A stretch of 64,000 bases of DNA from Brucella sp. BE17. GTDB lineage: Bacteria > Pseudomonadota > Alphaproteobacteria > Rhizobiales > Rhizobiaceae. The translations under genes and the position numbers were made by a program. Each line of letters starts with the position of its first letter. The stretch's first letter is position 1. The stretch is from contig NZ_CP154468.1 of NCBI RefSeq assembly GCF_039545455.1, positions 868,001 through 932,000 of the forward strand, read 5' to 3'. The notes beneath the pieces were generated by a model, which saw only the letters and a list, made by a program, of their open reading frames with translations, did not search any database and was not told the origin of the DNA. Shown in pieces: positions 25,745 to 35,929 of the stretch.

Positions 25745-26374
25745 CTTATACGGCCTGTGCGTCCAGCATGGCATAATATCGTTACTTGGCCTCAGCTTGG
25801 AGGGTATATTGCTGATGAGCTAAAGGAGCGACGGTTGTTGAACCAGCCGACCCATTCCAGCGCAGCGAACTCCACAGCCTCGAAGTTACGCCACGGCCCA
25901 CGTCGATGGATGACCTAGGCCTTGTAGAGACCATTGATCGCTTCGGCGAGAGCGTTGTCGCAGGAACCGCCAACACTTTCGACAGACGGCTTGATGCCTT
26001 CTTCCCCCAGCCTTTCGGAATAACGAGCGGACCCATATTGTGAGCCGCAGCCGGAATGATGAACCAGCCTGCCACGGTGAAGGGGCCGCCGATCATGCTG
26101 TGCCTGGTCGAGGGCATCGGGCACAAAGCCCGCATGAGCAGTCCCGCTTGCCCGACAGCTGACGATGCGGCGAGCGGAGGTGACGATCAAAGAAGCCACG
26201 TAGACGAAGCCCTGCCAGATCGCTACATAGCGGAGATCTAAAAGCCGCGGCATGTCCGGTGCGGGCGCATAGAACTGGCGGTTCACCCGGTCGAGCGGAC
26301 ATGGCGCGGTCTTGTCGCCGGTCGTCGTGCGGATCGATTTGCCGCAAAAGATGCCCTGTAGCCCATCCTCTCAT
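25745..26374 (-). pseudogene. IS3-family OrfB remnant, catalytically dead
   Basis: The C-terminal two thirds of an IS3 integrase: SIRTTTGDKTAPCPLDRVN, LLDLRYVAIWQGFVYVA, TAHAGFVPDALDQA, HHSGCGSQY, SCDNALAEAINGLYKA, then after a stop further degenerate sequence to RYYAMLDAQA. The usual second catalytic aspartate (HSDRGSQY) is glycine here, and frameshifts and stops interrupt the rest. Confidence 0.82.
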
Positions 26375-26536
26375 AGGCCGAGCGACAGTTCAGCGGTCTA
26401 CTCTCGAGCATATCAAGAGAGAGTTCGTTGAGAGCGCCCCGAATCCGTTGCTGCGCATCCTAACCTTAAGATAGCCGCCCTCTGGGCCCGATTCTGTCCG
26501 TTACCCTATATCTGTGCACCTTTAATGTTCGGAACC

Positions 26537-26662
26537 ATGAAGGACAGTAAGGTAATCGTCGCGATAAGCAAGAACGAGGAAGCCCAAATCTTCCAAGTTG
26601 CCGATTACGGCCTCGTCGCGGACATATTTGACGCTTTGCCGCAAATTGCAAAAGCAATCTGA
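26537..26662 (+). pseudogene. etfA: Electron-transfer flavoprotein alpha, 3' fragment
   Basis: 41 codons reading [19 protein letters not shown] then [22 protein letters not shown] and a stop. This is the conserved C-terminus of the ETF alpha subunit, including the FAD-binding QVADYGLV(A/G)D stretch. Nothing of the upstream ~270 codons is present; homology begins abruptly at the methionine. It is probably a leftover from recombination between insertion sequences. Confidence 0.8.
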
Positions 26663-26848
26663 GTGATAGTGGAAACTAGTGTAGCAAATCTCCAAATCGT
26701 ATCACTTCGCAGCAAGGCTTCGATCGAATTTCAAATTCAAAGCCACGTTAGTAAAACATTGAGTCAACAGTGGTTAACGGTTCTGAAGTTCCTGAACGAA
26801 GATGCCATATCAATGATAGGAACTTCTAATCCACCACACGAAAAAAGG

Positions 26849-27343
26849 GGCTCTGTTGCAAATTTTTTCGGCGTTTATAGAGGTCCTTAGTTCTGGCTGC
26901 ACTTATGCTGCGAGTTCGGCAAAGGCCTCGAATGGTGAGCGGTTGTTGGTGGCGATCTTGTACGGAACACCATTGCTTGCGATCGCTTTCTTAAAGAAAC
27001 GTCTCGCAGCGCTCAGGTTCTGCCGCTCGGATAGCATTAATTTAAGCGTTTGGCCGTCACGATCAACAGCTCGGCAGAGATAGGTCCGTTTTCTTTTGAT
27101 CCTTATATAACTCTTATCAACATGCCATATTCCAGATGTTGATTGTTTGCGGATTTGCGCCTGAGTCGCAATCGGAGGCGACTAACGAACAAACTGGGGT
27201 TCAATGTCGCGGGGTCAATGCCCACGCCACTTTCAGTTATGATTTCGTTAGGTCACGATAGGAAATCGGATAGCGGACATAAAAGAAAATACCATTAAGA
27301 ATGAACCTTTGCGGAAGTGGGCTCTTTTGAAAGCGTCGGCCAT
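26849..27343 (-). pseudogene. IS6-family transposase remnant with one terminal repeat
   Basis: At the left end GGCTCTGTTGCAAA (26849-26862) is the IS6/IS26-type terminal repeat. Reading leftwards from 27343 gives MADAFKRAHFRKGSFLM, then decayed RYP(I)SYRDL-type sequence, then GIWHVDKSYIRIKRKRTYL, RAVDRDGQTLKLMLSERQ and FFKKAIASNGVPYKIAT, and a premature C-terminus. Several stops and an internal deletion inactivate it. The other terminal repeat was not found. Confidence 0.8.
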
Positions 27344-27448
27344 CCACTCTCACCTCACTCAGCCATCCGCGCCAACCGGGGCAATGTCATTCGTTATAAA
27401 AGGAAAGTCCACTTGTCGGCGCAGTCTTCTCTAAAGAAAGCCGCTCTC

Positions 27449-28099
27449 TTACATCCGCGCGAGAAGATCATCGCGCGCAGACACGCAGTGCTCCTGCACG
27501 ACGCGCCCGGCAAGGTCAATATCGCGTGATCTGACGGCTTCGACAATGCGTCTATGCTGGCAGACGATTTCTGAGATCCGCGCCTTACTAAGCCCAAAGC
27601 GGCTACGCAGATTGATTACCAAATCCCATCCTTGGTCGAGGATGTATGAAGCCTCAGGATTATCTGCGACTTCTGCAATAAAGCTGTGAAATTGTTTATT
27701 TGCTTCAGACATACGCTCGTCCACTCCCGCGGCGGCGGCCTGTTCGTGGCGAAGGGCAAGATCAGCCAAATGATCAAGTTGCGCATCCGAGATGTTCAGT
27801 GTTGCCCTGCGAACGAGCATGCTCTCGATCGCTGCGCGCGTGTCGTGAATATCGGCTACGAATTTAGCCGTGACCGGTCGGAGCACGGCGCCCCTGTGAG
27901 GTTCGAGAGTGACCAGCCGCTCGCCCGAGAGCTGAAGCAACGCTTCTCTGACCGGAATGTGACTCGTCCCATAGCGCTTGCTCAGCTCGTCGACACGCAG
28001 CCTCGAGCCGGGCGAAAGATTGCCCAGAACAATATCCCTTCGGATCGCAGCCAGAAGCCTCTCGGCAATCGTCCCGGATAATGGATTGGCGCTGCTCAA
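27449..28099 (-). CDS. GntR-family (FadR/FCD) regulator
   Basis: A 216-residue regulator: N-terminal winged helix (LLAAIRRDIVLGNLSPGSRLRVDELSKRYG in outline; PVREALLQLSGERLV) and an FCD ligand domain with metal-type positions in HDTRAAIESMLVRRA, ANKQFHSFIAEVADN and QHRRIVEAVRSRD. It is divergent from the cluster C genes with an AT-rich palindrome between, so it most likely represses that cluster until an acid ligand binds. Confidence 0.9.
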   Translation of the reverse strand: MSSANPLSGTIAERLLAAIRRDIVLGNLSPGSRLRVDELSKRYGTSHIPVREALLQLSGERLVTLEPHRGAVLRPVTAKFVADIHDTRAAIESMLVRRATLNISDAQLDHLADLALRHEQAAAAGVDERMSEANKQFHSFIAEVADNPEASYILDQGWDLVINLRSRFGLSKARISEIVCQHRRIVEAVRSRDIDLAGRVVQEHCVSARDDLLARM

Positions 28100-28179
28100 A
28101 TCAATGCTCCTTTAGCGCGTCTGTAAGCCGAGAATACACCATTTGCAAACCAGACGGAAAGAGGGTTGCAGATATTTCT

Positions 28180-28195
28180 ATATTATATATAATAT
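28180..28195. promoter_or_regulatory. Palindrome between GntR gene and cluster C
   Basis: ATATTATATATAATAT, a perfect 16-base palindrome in the 157-base divergent gap. It is a candidate operator for the GntR protein; AT-only composition also fits a promoter, so the assignment is tentative. Confidence 0.5.
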
Positions 28196-28256
28196 CTAAT
28201 GCAAGGTGGAGGCCTTGATTTCGCGGCGAGGTGGACGCGATGAAAATGGGAGGAAA

Positions 28257-29846
28257 ATGATGACCGATGCGAATGAAACCGGACAGGCGGGTGCCTTGCA
28301 GATCAAGCGACGGCAAATCCTGCAGCTGGCGGGCGTCGGCGCGGCTATGGCGCTGCTGCCGGGAATGGCTCGCCCCGCTTTTGCCGACGAGAAGGCCGTG
28401 AAGGGCGGAATCCTCCGGGTCGCCGCTCCTTTCAATCCTTCCAGTCTGGACCCTGTTACCAGTGGTGCTGGCTCCGACCACATGATCCTTTATTCTATCT
28501 ACGATACGCTGGTGGATTTCGAGCCGGCGACCCTGCGGCCTATTCCGGGTCTTTCGACCGCGTGGGAGTTCGAAACGCCGACGAAGCTCGTCATGACATT
28601 GCGCGAGGGAGTGACGTTCCATGACGGGACGGACTTCAATGCGGAGGCGGTAAAAGCCAATCTCGATCGCGCCATGACGCATAATCGATCGACGGCGAAG
28701 GGCGACATATCATCCATCGAATCGGTCGAGGTGCTCGATACCTACAAGATCGCCATCAATACTAAATATCCCGACACTGCGCTGCCTCTCATTCTGGCAG
28801 ACCGCTCCGGTATGATGGTCTCGCCAGCTGCTGTAGAAAAGGCCGGAGGCACCCTTGATCGTGCCCCTGTGGGTACCGGGCCATTCCGCTTCGAGCGCTG
28901 GGACGACGGTGATGTGGTGCAGCTCATTCGTTTTGATGATTACTGGGACCCCGAACTGCCGCACCTTGATGGCATCACGTTCCGGGTTATCACGGATTTG
29001 AATACCGGACTGCGCTCGGTGATCGCGGGCGAAACGGATTTCTGCTACCGGCTCAATCCGCAGCAAAAGCTGGTGGCAGACCGAGCGGGCAAGCGGGTCG
29101 TCGTCCGGACTTCGCCTACTGTCGCCAACTATCATATTGTCTTTAACTATAGCAAAGCGCCTCTAAACGATGTGCGTGTGCGTCAGGCCATCAATTTCGC
29201 TGTCGATCGAAACGCTTTCAACGAGGCAGCTATGCTCGGGCTTGGCGTTCCAGCACAAACATTGCTGCCGCCGGGGTACTGGGCACACGACGACTCGCTC
29301 AACGATTTCTATACCTTGAATCGCGACAAGGCTCGGGCGCTGCTGGCGGAGGCGGGATATGCAGACGGCCTGAACCTGCAATACTACAGCAATGCTGACC
29401 AATCCTCACAGCAGCGCGCCGAAATTATCATGGAACAATTGCGCCAGGTCGGCATCCGCTGCTCGCTTGTCACGGGCTCGAATGCCGATATGTTCCAACG
29501 ATTCATGGTTCGCGGCGAAGGCGACGCGATTATGGTCAACTGGACCGGCCGCCCCGATCCGGTGCAGGGCTTTCTCTTCGTCTATGGTGAGCAGGGCGCG
29601 AACAATGCGGGAAAAGTGCCGCCTCCCCCGGAACTCGCCGCCGCCATCGCCAAGGCACAGGCCGGTGTAACACAGGAAGAACGCAAACCAGCCTTCGCGG
29701 AGGCCGAGCGCATCATGCTCGAGCATGCTCTTTCCTGTGAGGTGGCTTTCGTTCCCGCCATCGAGGTCCACCGACCAAATGTGGGCGGCTACGAACCAAA
29801 TCTGCTTGGAAAGCCGAAGTTCAATCGCCTGTTCCTCAAAGCCTGA
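28257..29846 (+). CDS. ABC substrate-binding protein, family 5 (Dpp/Opp type)
   Basis: A 529-residue periplasmic protein. The start is one of two consecutive ATG codons (28257 or 28260) after a GGAGG box. The leader contains KRRQILQLAGVG, a twin-arginine-like motif, and is cut near AFA. The mature part has the family signatures GGILRVAAPFNPSSLDP, LREGVTFHDGTDFNAEAV, VGTGPFRFERW and VRQAINFAVDRNAF. Family 5 proteins bind peptides but also glycosides, opines and sugar-acid conjugates. The following enolase-superfamily enzyme favours an acid sugar-like ligand. Confidence 0.9.
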   Translation: MMTDANETGQAGALQIKRRQILQLAGVGAAMALLPGMARPAFADEKAVKGGILRVAAPFNPSSLDPVTSGAGSDHMILYSIYDTLVDFEPATLRPIPGLSTAWEFETPTKLVMTLREGVTFHDGTDFNAEAVKANLDRAMTHNRSTAKGDISSIESVEVLDTYKIAINTKYPDTALPLILADRSGMMVSPAAVEKAGGTLDRAPVGTGPFRFERWDDGDVVQLIRFDDYWDPELPHLDGITFRVITDLNTGLRSVIAGETDFCYRLNPQQKLVADRAGKRVVVRTSPTVANYHIVFNYSKAPLNDVRVRQAINFAVDRNAFNEAAMLGLGVPAQTLLPPGYWAHDDSLNDFYTLNRDKARALLAEAGYADGLNLQYYSNADQSSQQRAEIIMEQLRQVGIRCSLVTGSNADMFQRFMVRGEGDAIMVNWTGRPDPVQGFLFVYGEQGANNAGKVPPPPELAAAIAKAQAGVTQEERKPAFAEAERIMLEHALSCEVAFVPAIEVHRPNVGGYEPNLLGKPKFNRLFLKA

Positions 29847-29957
29847 AACCCTTCCTCGCGGAGCCGTGCATAGCCGGTCGGAGTCCCGGAGATGCACATT
29901 TGCCGCCTGGCATTCAGGTGGTGGGCGATCGCCTCGTGTCAAACCAGAGATAGTTCT

Positions 29958-31133
29958 ATGAAGATTGCTCGCCTTAAAATTCTGCATGCCGCATCTGGAT
30001 GGCGGGTCACGTCGTTTCTGAAGATAGAGACCGCCTGCGGCATCGTCGGCTGGTCAGAGTTCAGCGAAAATGTCGGAACGCGCGGTCTTTCGGCCACGAT
30101 CCTTGCCCTTGGCGAGAAAATCATCGGTGAGGACCCACGGCGCGTCGAATTGGTCACAGCCATTCTGAACACCACGATAATACCGGCCTGGAGCGGTATC
30201 AATCAGCATGCCGTCGCCGCAATCTGCAACGCGTTGCTCGATATCAAGGGCAAGGAAATGGGTGTGCCCGTGCATGCGCTTTTCGGCGGCGCGGTTCGTG
30301 ACCGCCTACCACTTTATTGGTCGCATTGCGGCACATACCGGGTGCGCTACGCTGACAGCCTGAACCTCTCGCCCGTCAAGCGGATCGATCAGTTGCAGGC
30401 GGTCGCCGCCGAGGTTCGGGAGCGCGGCTTCCGGGCACTGAAGACCAATGTGATGATGATAGAGGACGGCAGCCTTGCCAATTTTCGTCCGGGCTTCGGC
30501 TCTACACCTGGCTTTCCGGAACTCAATCCACAGCCCGAAGTTTTCAAGGTTCTCGACCAGACGCTGAAGGCGCTGCGAGAGGGGGCGGGTGACGATATCG
30601 AGATCATGCTCGATGCAAATTTCAATTTCCGCCCCGAAGGCTATCTCCAGCTCATCCGAACCGTCCGGCCGCATCGTTTGACGTGGCTGGAACTGGATTG
30701 TTATGACGCGGCGGCGGTGACGGCAATGCGCAGGGAGGCAGGATTCCCCCTCGCCACGGGAGAGTCACTGTACGGCAGACGCAGTTATCGGCCATTTCTG
30801 GAAGCGGGGGCCATGGATATCGCCGTCGTGGATGTCCTGTGGAACGGCGTACTGGAGGGTCTAAAGATCGCTGCTCTTGCCGATGCCCATGACGTCAACA
30901 TAGCGCCGCACAATTTCTACGGCTATCTCGCCGATCACATCAGCGCCCATTTCGCGGCCATGATACCCAATCTCAGAATGCTAGAGATTGATGTCGACGA
31001 CATCCCCTGGAAAGGCGAGTTCGTCACCCATTACCCGGTGATCGAAGACGGCCACATGCTGGTACCGACACGGCCGGGATGGGGCACGGATGTCGATGAG
31101 CAAGCGGTGAGGCGTTATCCTGTAACCTGGTGA
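29958..31133 (+). CDS. Enolase-superfamily sugar-acid dehydratase-like enzyme
   Basis: A 391-residue protein of the mandelate-racemase subgroup. Visible active-site elements are the lysine in ALKTNVM, metal ligands D (MLDANFNF), E (WLELDC) and E (ATGESL), and the histidine in APHNFYG. This arrangement is typical of galactonate/galactarate-type dehydratases or cycloisomerases. The ATG at 29958 was chosen because the longer frame begins inside the binding-protein trailer. It lies between the binding protein and the rest of its importer, showing that import and first reaction are linked. Confidence 0.87.
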   Translation: MKIARLKILHAASGWRVTSFLKIETACGIVGWSEFSENVGTRGLSATILALGEKIIGEDPRRVELVTAILNTTIIPAWSGINQHAVAAICNALLDIKGKEMGVPVHALFGGAVRDRLPLYWSHCGTYRVRYADSLNLSPVKRIDQLQAVAAEVRERGFRALKTNVMMIEDGSLANFRPGFGSTPGFPELNPQPEVFKVLDQTLKALREGAGDDIEIMLDANFNFRPEGYLQLIRTVRPHRLTWLELDCYDAAAVTAMRREAGFPLATGESLYGRRSYRPFLEAGAMDIAVVDVLWNGVLEGLKIAALADAHDVNIAPHNFYGYLADHISAHFAAMIPNLRMLEIDVDDIPWKGEFVTHYPVIEDGHMLVPTRPGWGTDVDEQAVRRYPVTW

Positions 31134-31137
31134 TATA

Positions 31138-32175
31138 ATGATAACCGACATAGACAAGCCAAGTCAGACCCGCACCGAAGAAACGGTGCCATCTCCTCTT
31201 CTGGACGTGCAAGGTCTCGGCATCAACTTCCACACCGCGCGCCATCCACTTTCCGTCGTGCGCGACGTGACATTCGCCATTCGACCCGGTGAATGTGTGG
31301 GACTGGTAGGGGAAAGCGGATGCGGCAAAACGGTCACCGGCCTTGCATTGATGGGTCTGTTACCACTGCGAACCAGCCGTTTTGCCGGACGCATCCTCTT
31401 TGCCGGCGAAGATCTGCTGTCGCTTTCCGAGCGGCAGTGGCGCCGCATCCGCGGCCGCCGTATCGGCATGATCTTTCAGGAACCCATGAGCGCGCTCGAT
31501 CCGATCTTCACGATCGGCGAGCAAATCAGCGAAACCTTGCGAACGCATTTCCGCATTGGCCGGGCCGAGGCGCGTGATCGCGCTATCGAAGCGCTGACCA
31601 AGGTGGGCATTCCCGAACCCGCCACACGCTATGACGCCTATCCGCACGAGCTGTCGGGCGGAATGCGCCAACGAGCAATGATCGCCATGGCGATCAGTTG
31701 CGAACCAGATCTGCTGATCGCCGACGAGCCGACGACTGCGCTCGACGTTACCGTACAGGCGCAGATCATGGACGTTCTGGGCGAGCTCAGCGCGCGTTCC
31801 GGCATGGCCATGCTCTTCATCAGCCACGACCTTGGACTCGTCTCGCAGACGTGCAGCCGGATTGTCACCATGTATGCGGGTGAGGTGGTCGAAACGGGAG
31901 TGAGCGACGACATGCTCACGCGTCCCCGCCATCCCTATACATCCGGTCTGCTGCGATCTCTTCCATCATTCACGCCAAGGAAAGCACGATTGCCTTCCAT
32001 TCCCGGCCGGGTTCCCAGACCGGGAGAATTTTCCGACGGCTGTCGTTTCGAAGGGCGATGCCGGCATTCGACGCCCTCTTGCAAGGAGCGGCAGATGTTG
32101 GCGCCGCAGCCGGAGGGCGGTCTCGCCCGCTGCTGGCGTGCGCAGGAACTTTCCCTGCCCGGAGTGTTGTCATGA
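31138..32175 (+). CDS. ABC ATPase, DppD/OppD type
   Basis: A 345-residue ATPase: Walker [10 protein letters not shown]-loop [14 protein letters not shown], signature LSGGMRQR, Walker [14 protein letters not shown]-loop ISHDLGL. The C-terminal oligopeptide-transporter extension has the cysteines of an iron-sulfur-like motif ([12 protein letters not shown]). It starts four bases after the enolase-family gene, and its stop overlaps the next ATPase start (ATGA). Confidence 0.92.
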   Translation: MITDIDKPSQTRTEETVPSPLLDVQGLGINFHTARHPLSVVRDVTFAIRPGECVGLVGESGCGKTVTGLALMGLLPLRTSRFAGRILFAGEDLLSLSERQWRRIRGRRIGMIFQEPMSALDPIFTIGEQISETLRTHFRIGRAEARDRAIEALTKVGIPEPATRYDAYPHELSGGMRQRAMIAMAISCEPDLLIADEPTTALDVTVQAQIMDVLGELSARSGMAMLFISHDLGLVSQTCSRIVTMYAGEVVETGVSDDMLTRPRHPYTSGLLRSLPSFTPRKARLPSIPGRVPRPGEFSDGCRFEGRCRHSTPSCKERQMLAPQPEGGLARCWRAQELSLPGVLS

Positions 32176-33185
32176 CCCATGCCGAAAAGTTGGCGATGCC
32201 GATCATCGCGGCGCAAAATGTTTCCGTGCGCTTTCCCGTCGGGCGGGGAAAAGTTCTGACCGCCGTCGACGATGTAAGCGTCAACGTGCGGAAGGGAGAG
32301 ACCTTCGGCCTCATCGGCGAGTCTGGATCAGGCAAATCCACACTCGGCCGTGCCATCGTCTGCCTGGAACGACCTGCCGAAGGCCAGATCGTGCATGAAG
32401 GCATCAACCCCTACGAGATGCCGCGCCGCCAGTTGCACGAACATCGCCGACAATACCAGATCGTCTTCCAAGACCCGGCAGCCGCCCTCAACCCACGCAT
32501 GACGATCCTGAAATCCGTGCGAGAGCCTCTCGATGCCGCGTCAATTGGCACGTCCGACGAGCGCAATGCCAACGCTCTGGAGATGATGACCCGCGTCGGC
32601 CTGGGCGAGGCCTTTGCCGGGCTCTACCCGCACCAGCTTTCGGGCGGCCAGAAACAACGTGCCTGCATCGCGCGCGTTCTGACACTGCGCCCCTCGCTGA
32701 TCGTCTGCGACGAAGCGGTTGCAGCACTCGACGTTTCGATACAGGCAGAGATCCTCAATCTCCTTGCGGAGCTTCAGCAGGAATTCGGCCTCACCTACTT
32801 CTTCATCACGCACAATATCAGCGTGGTGGAGCATATAAGCGATACGATCGCCGTCATGTATCTCGGCCGGATCGTCGAGATCGCGCCCGCCGAACGGCTG
32901 GCAAAGGAGTACCTCCATCCATACACCGAAGCGCTGCTGTCGGCCGAGCCGGTTGCCTTGCCATCATCGATGCGGCCAGACCGGCGGATCGTGCTGGAAG
33001 GAGAGTTACCGAGCCCGATGAACCCACCTTCGGGATGCCGTTTCCGAACGCGCTGTCGCTATGCAACCGGGCTTTGCGCGGCCGAGACACCGCCGCTTCG
33101 CGAACTGTCTCCCGGGCACGCCAGCGCATGCCATTACGCAGAGACGTTCCGCAGCCCGGCGGAACAGGAAGCAGGTGACAAATGA
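32172..33185 (+). CDS. ABC ATPase, DppF/OppF type
   Basis: A 337-residue second ATPase with Walker [10 protein letters not shown]-loop [14 protein letters not shown], signature LSGGQKQR, Walker [13 protein letters not shown] and H-loop ITHNIS. Walker B carries DEAVAALD in place of the usual DEPVSALD, a conservative change common in DppF. A cysteine-bearing C-terminal extension is present ([14 protein letters not shown]). The start at 32172 overlaps the DppD stop. Confidence 0.92.
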   Translation: MTHAEKLAMPIIAAQNVSVRFPVGRGKVLTAVDDVSVNVRKGETFGLIGESGSGKSTLGRAIVCLERPAEGQIVHEGINPYEMPRRQLHEHRRQYQIVFQDPAAALNPRMTILKSVREPLDAASIGTSDERNANALEMMTRVGLGEAFAGLYPHQLSGGQKQRACIARVLTLRPSLIVCDEAVAALDVSIQAEILNLLAELQQEFGLTYFFITHNISVVEHISDTIAVMYLGRIVEIAPAERLAKEYLHPYTEALLSAEPVALPSSMRPDRRIVLEGELPSPMNPPSGCRFRTRCRYATGLCAAETPPLRELSPGHASACHYAETFRSPAEQEAGDK

Positions 33186-34141
33186 GCGGGTCTCATCTTC
33201 CCCGTGTTCTTTTCTGGCGTCTGTTACAGGCCCTGCCGGTCGCCGCAATGTCGACGCTCGCCATCTTCGGCCTGATCCAGCTGGTACCTGGCGATCCCGC
33301 TGCCACGATTGCCGGTGAATACGCGACAGCCGAATCTATTGAGGCGATACGCCAGACGCTGGGGCTTGATCGGCCGTTGTGGGAGCAGTACGGCACCTGG
33401 CTCTGGAACGCCTTCCACGGCGATCTGTCGACATCGCTGCTCACGGGCCTGCCGGTCATGGACGAAATCGCCCGGCGGTTGCCGTCGACCCTGCTGATCG
33501 CCGGGCTGGCCCTCGTCATTTCCATCCTCGTCGGCGTGCCGCTTGGCATCATAGCTGCAACACGCGCGGATGGATGGGTCGACCGTGCCGTGACGAGCAT
33601 CGCATCGCTTGGCGTCGCCGTACCGAATTTCTGGCTGGGAATGATCCTCGTCAGTATCTTCGCCCTGGGCTTCGGATGGTTTCCGACCACCGGGGCCAAG
33701 CCGATCACCGAGGATTTCTGGGGCGCCCTGCATCATGCGGCCCTGCCAGCCGCAACACTTGCCACGGCCGGGATCGCAGAAATCGCACGCCAGCTTCGCA
33801 GCTCCCTCATCGAAGTCCTGCAATCGCAATATGTGCGAACCCTGCGCGCCAAGGGGCTGCCACCGACGCTTATTCTCTGGAAGCACGGCTTACGGAACGC
33901 AGCGCTCACGTTGCTGACCGTCATTGGTCTCGTGTTCAATCACACATTGGGTGCGACGGTCGCGACTGAGGCGGTGTTTGCCATACCCGGTGCAGGATCG
34001 ATGATCGTCAATGCCGCGATCAACAAGGATTTTCCGATCGTTCAGGGTGCAGTCTTTGTGCTTGTGCTCATGGTTATAGGGATGAACCTGATCATCGATC
34101 TGCTCTACACAATGCTTGACCCCCGCATGAAAAAGGCATGA
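33182..34141 (+). CDS. ABC permease, DppB type
   Basis: A 319-residue inner-membrane permease with six helices, the N-terminal LIQLVPGDPA motif of DppB proteins and the docking loop RTLRAKGLPPTLILWKHGLRNAA. It overlaps its neighbours by four bases on both sides, so the whole importer is translationally coupled. Confidence 0.92.
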   Translation: MSGSHLPRVLFWRLLQALPVAAMSTLAIFGLIQLVPGDPAATIAGEYATAESIEAIRQTLGLDRPLWEQYGTWLWNAFHGDLSTSLLTGLPVMDEIARRLPSTLLIAGLALVISILVGVPLGIIAATRADGWVDRAVTSIASLGVAVPNFWLGMILVSIFALGFGWFPTTGAKPITEDFWGALHHAALPAATLATAGIAEIARQLRSSLIEVLQSQYVRTLRAKGLPPTLILWKHGLRNAALTLLTVIGLVFNHTLGATVATEAVFAIPGAGSMIVNAAINKDFPIVQGAVFVLVLMVIGMNLIIDLLYTMLDPRMKKA

Positions 34142-35007
34142 CCGAAATGACGCAATCATCCGCCTCATCTCGACCGCTAGGCTCCGCATTGCGCTGGCTG
34201 GGACAGGATCTGCGAGCAACGCTCTGCCTGGGCTATCTCGTGATGCTGGTAGCATTCTCGCTGCTGGCACCGCTGATTACGCCGCATTCGCCGATCGAGC
34301 AGACCATGGACTTTCTGGCTCCGCCTGACGCCAACCATTGGCTGGGAACAGACGACCTTGGTCGTGATGTCTTTGCGCGTCTCGTATACGGCACACCGAT
34401 GAGCCTTTATGCCAGCTGCCTTGCCGTCGCAGTGGGCCTGACGATCGGGCTGCCGCTTGGAATGCTCGCCGGCTATCTCGGCGGCTGGTTCGACAGCGTC
34501 GTCAGCCGGGTGATAGACACGTTGCTGTCCTTTCCCGGCATCGTCCTTGCTGTCGCCGTTACCGGCGCGCTGGGGATCGGATTGACCAATGCGATGATTG
34601 CGGTCGGCATCGTCTTTGCGCCCAATATCGCCCGCCTGATCCGCATCCAGACGATCGTCGTCAAGAACGAGCTTTATGTCGACGCATCGCGCAGCTTCGG
34701 CATGTCCGTGCCTCGAATCATTTTGCGCCACATCGTCCCTAATGCCATCCAGCCCGTCATCGTGCAGGTCACGCTTATGCTGGCCGGTGCTCTTCTCGCG
34801 GAAGCGAGCCTCAGCTTCCTCGGTCTTGGCGTACAGCCGCCATGGCCGAGTTGGGGCCAGATGCTTGCACGCGGCTATACCTACATGGAGATAGCACCGG
34901 AGCAGATGTATGTGCCCGGCATCGCGATCCTCCTTACTGCGCTTGCCTATAATGGCCTTGGCGAATCCCTGCGATCACGGCTGGACCCCACCCGCAGGGC
35001 GCGTTGA
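34138..35007 (+). CDS. ABC permease, DppC type
   Basis: A 289-residue permease with the DppC hallmark HWLGTDDLGRDVFARLVYGT, six helices, and the docking loop DASRSFGMSVPRIILRHIVPN. It pairs with DppB. It is followed after 40 bases by the dehydrogenase genes of the same transcript. Confidence 0.92.
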   Translation: MTEMTQSSASSRPLGSALRWLGQDLRATLCLGYLVMLVAFSLLAPLITPHSPIEQTMDFLAPPDANHWLGTDDLGRDVFARLVYGTPMSLYASCLAVAVGLTIGLPLGMLAGYLGGWFDSVVSRVIDTLLSFPGIVLAVAVTGALGIGLTNAMIAVGIVFAPNIARLIRIQTIVVKNELYVDASRSFGMSVPRIILRHIVPNAIQPVIVQVTLMLAGALLAEASLSFLGLGVQPPWPSWGQMLARGYTYMEIAPEQMYVPGIAILLTALAYNGLGESLRSRLDPTRRAR

Positions 35008-35047
35008 CCCTGATCTGCGGAAGACAAACATAACGAAAGGAAAACAG

Positions 35048-35914
35048 ATGAAGATCGGTTTTATAGGATTGGGGGTTATGGGATACCACATGGCACGCCA
35101 TCTTGCAGCGGCAGGTCATGAGATCACCGTCTACAACAGAACTGCTTCCAAGGCTTCTGCCTGGGTGGCCGAAAATGGAGGCCGGCAGGCCGAGACACCG
35201 CAAGCGTTGGCACAGGGGCAGGATATCGTCATGGCCTGCGTGGGTAAAGATCGTGACCTCGAACAGGTGACGCTGGGCGACGAAGGCGCCTTTCAAGCCA
35301 TGACGGCAGGTACGCTCTTCGTCGATCATACGACCGCGTCCGCCGATCTGGCCCGGAGACTTAACAAAGCAGCCCAGGAGCGCGGCATTGGCTTCATCGA
35401 CGCTCCTGTTTCCGGCGGCGAGGCAGGGGCGCGCAATGGAGCGCTGACGGTCATGTGCGGCGGCGTTCAATCTGACTACGACCGCGCTGAAAAAGCGATT
35501 ACTGCCTTTGCTCGCGCTTGCAGGCTGATGGGACCGTCCGGCGCGGGCCAGCTGACCAAGATGGCCAACCAGATCTGCATTGCCGGGCTTGTTCAGGCGC
35601 TTTCCGAAGGCATTCATTTTTGCCAGACGGCGGGCCTTGATGTCGATGCAATGCTCGATGTCGTATCGCAAGGAGCCGCGGGTTCTTGGCAGATGCAGAA
35701 CCGGGGCACCACGATGAATAGTGGGGAGTTCGAATTCGGATTTGCAGTCGAGCTGATGCGCAAGGATCTGGGCATATGCCTTGACGAAGCGCGCCGTAAC
35801 GGTGCTTCCCTGCCGGTCACATCGCTTGTTGACCAGTTTTACGCCGACGTCGAAAAGTCCGGTGGAAGAAGGTGGGACACATCGAGCCTGATCACACGCC
35901 TTAAAACCACTTGA
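35048..35914 (+). CDS. Beta-hydroxyacid dehydrogenase (GarR/HIBADH family)
   Basis: A 288-residue NAD(P)-dependent enzyme with the Rossmann motif IGFIGLGVMGYHMA, the substrate motif FIDAPVSGGEAGA, and the catalytic lysine in GQLTKMANQ. The family includes tartronate-semialdehyde reductase, 3-hydroxyisobutyrate dehydrogenase and SLA reductase YihU. An AAGGA box precedes the start at 35048. After an acid-sugar dehydratase, a tartronate-semialdehyde or similar reductase would fit. Confidence 0.88.
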   Translation: MKIGFIGLGVMGYHMARHLAAAGHEITVYNRTASKASAWVAENGGRQAETPQALAQGQDIVMACVGKDRDLEQVTLGDEGAFQAMTAGTLFVDHTTASADLARRLNKAAQERGIGFIDAPVSGGEAGARNGALTVMCGGVQSDYDRAEKAITAFARACRLMGPSGAGQLTKMANQICIAGLVQALSEGIHFCQTAGLDVDAMLDVVSQGAAGSWQMQNRGTTMNSGEFEFGFAVELMRKDLGICLDEARRNGASLPVTSLVDQFYADVEKSGGRRWDTSSLITRLKTT

Positions 35915-35929
35915 TCCAGGAGAGTATCC

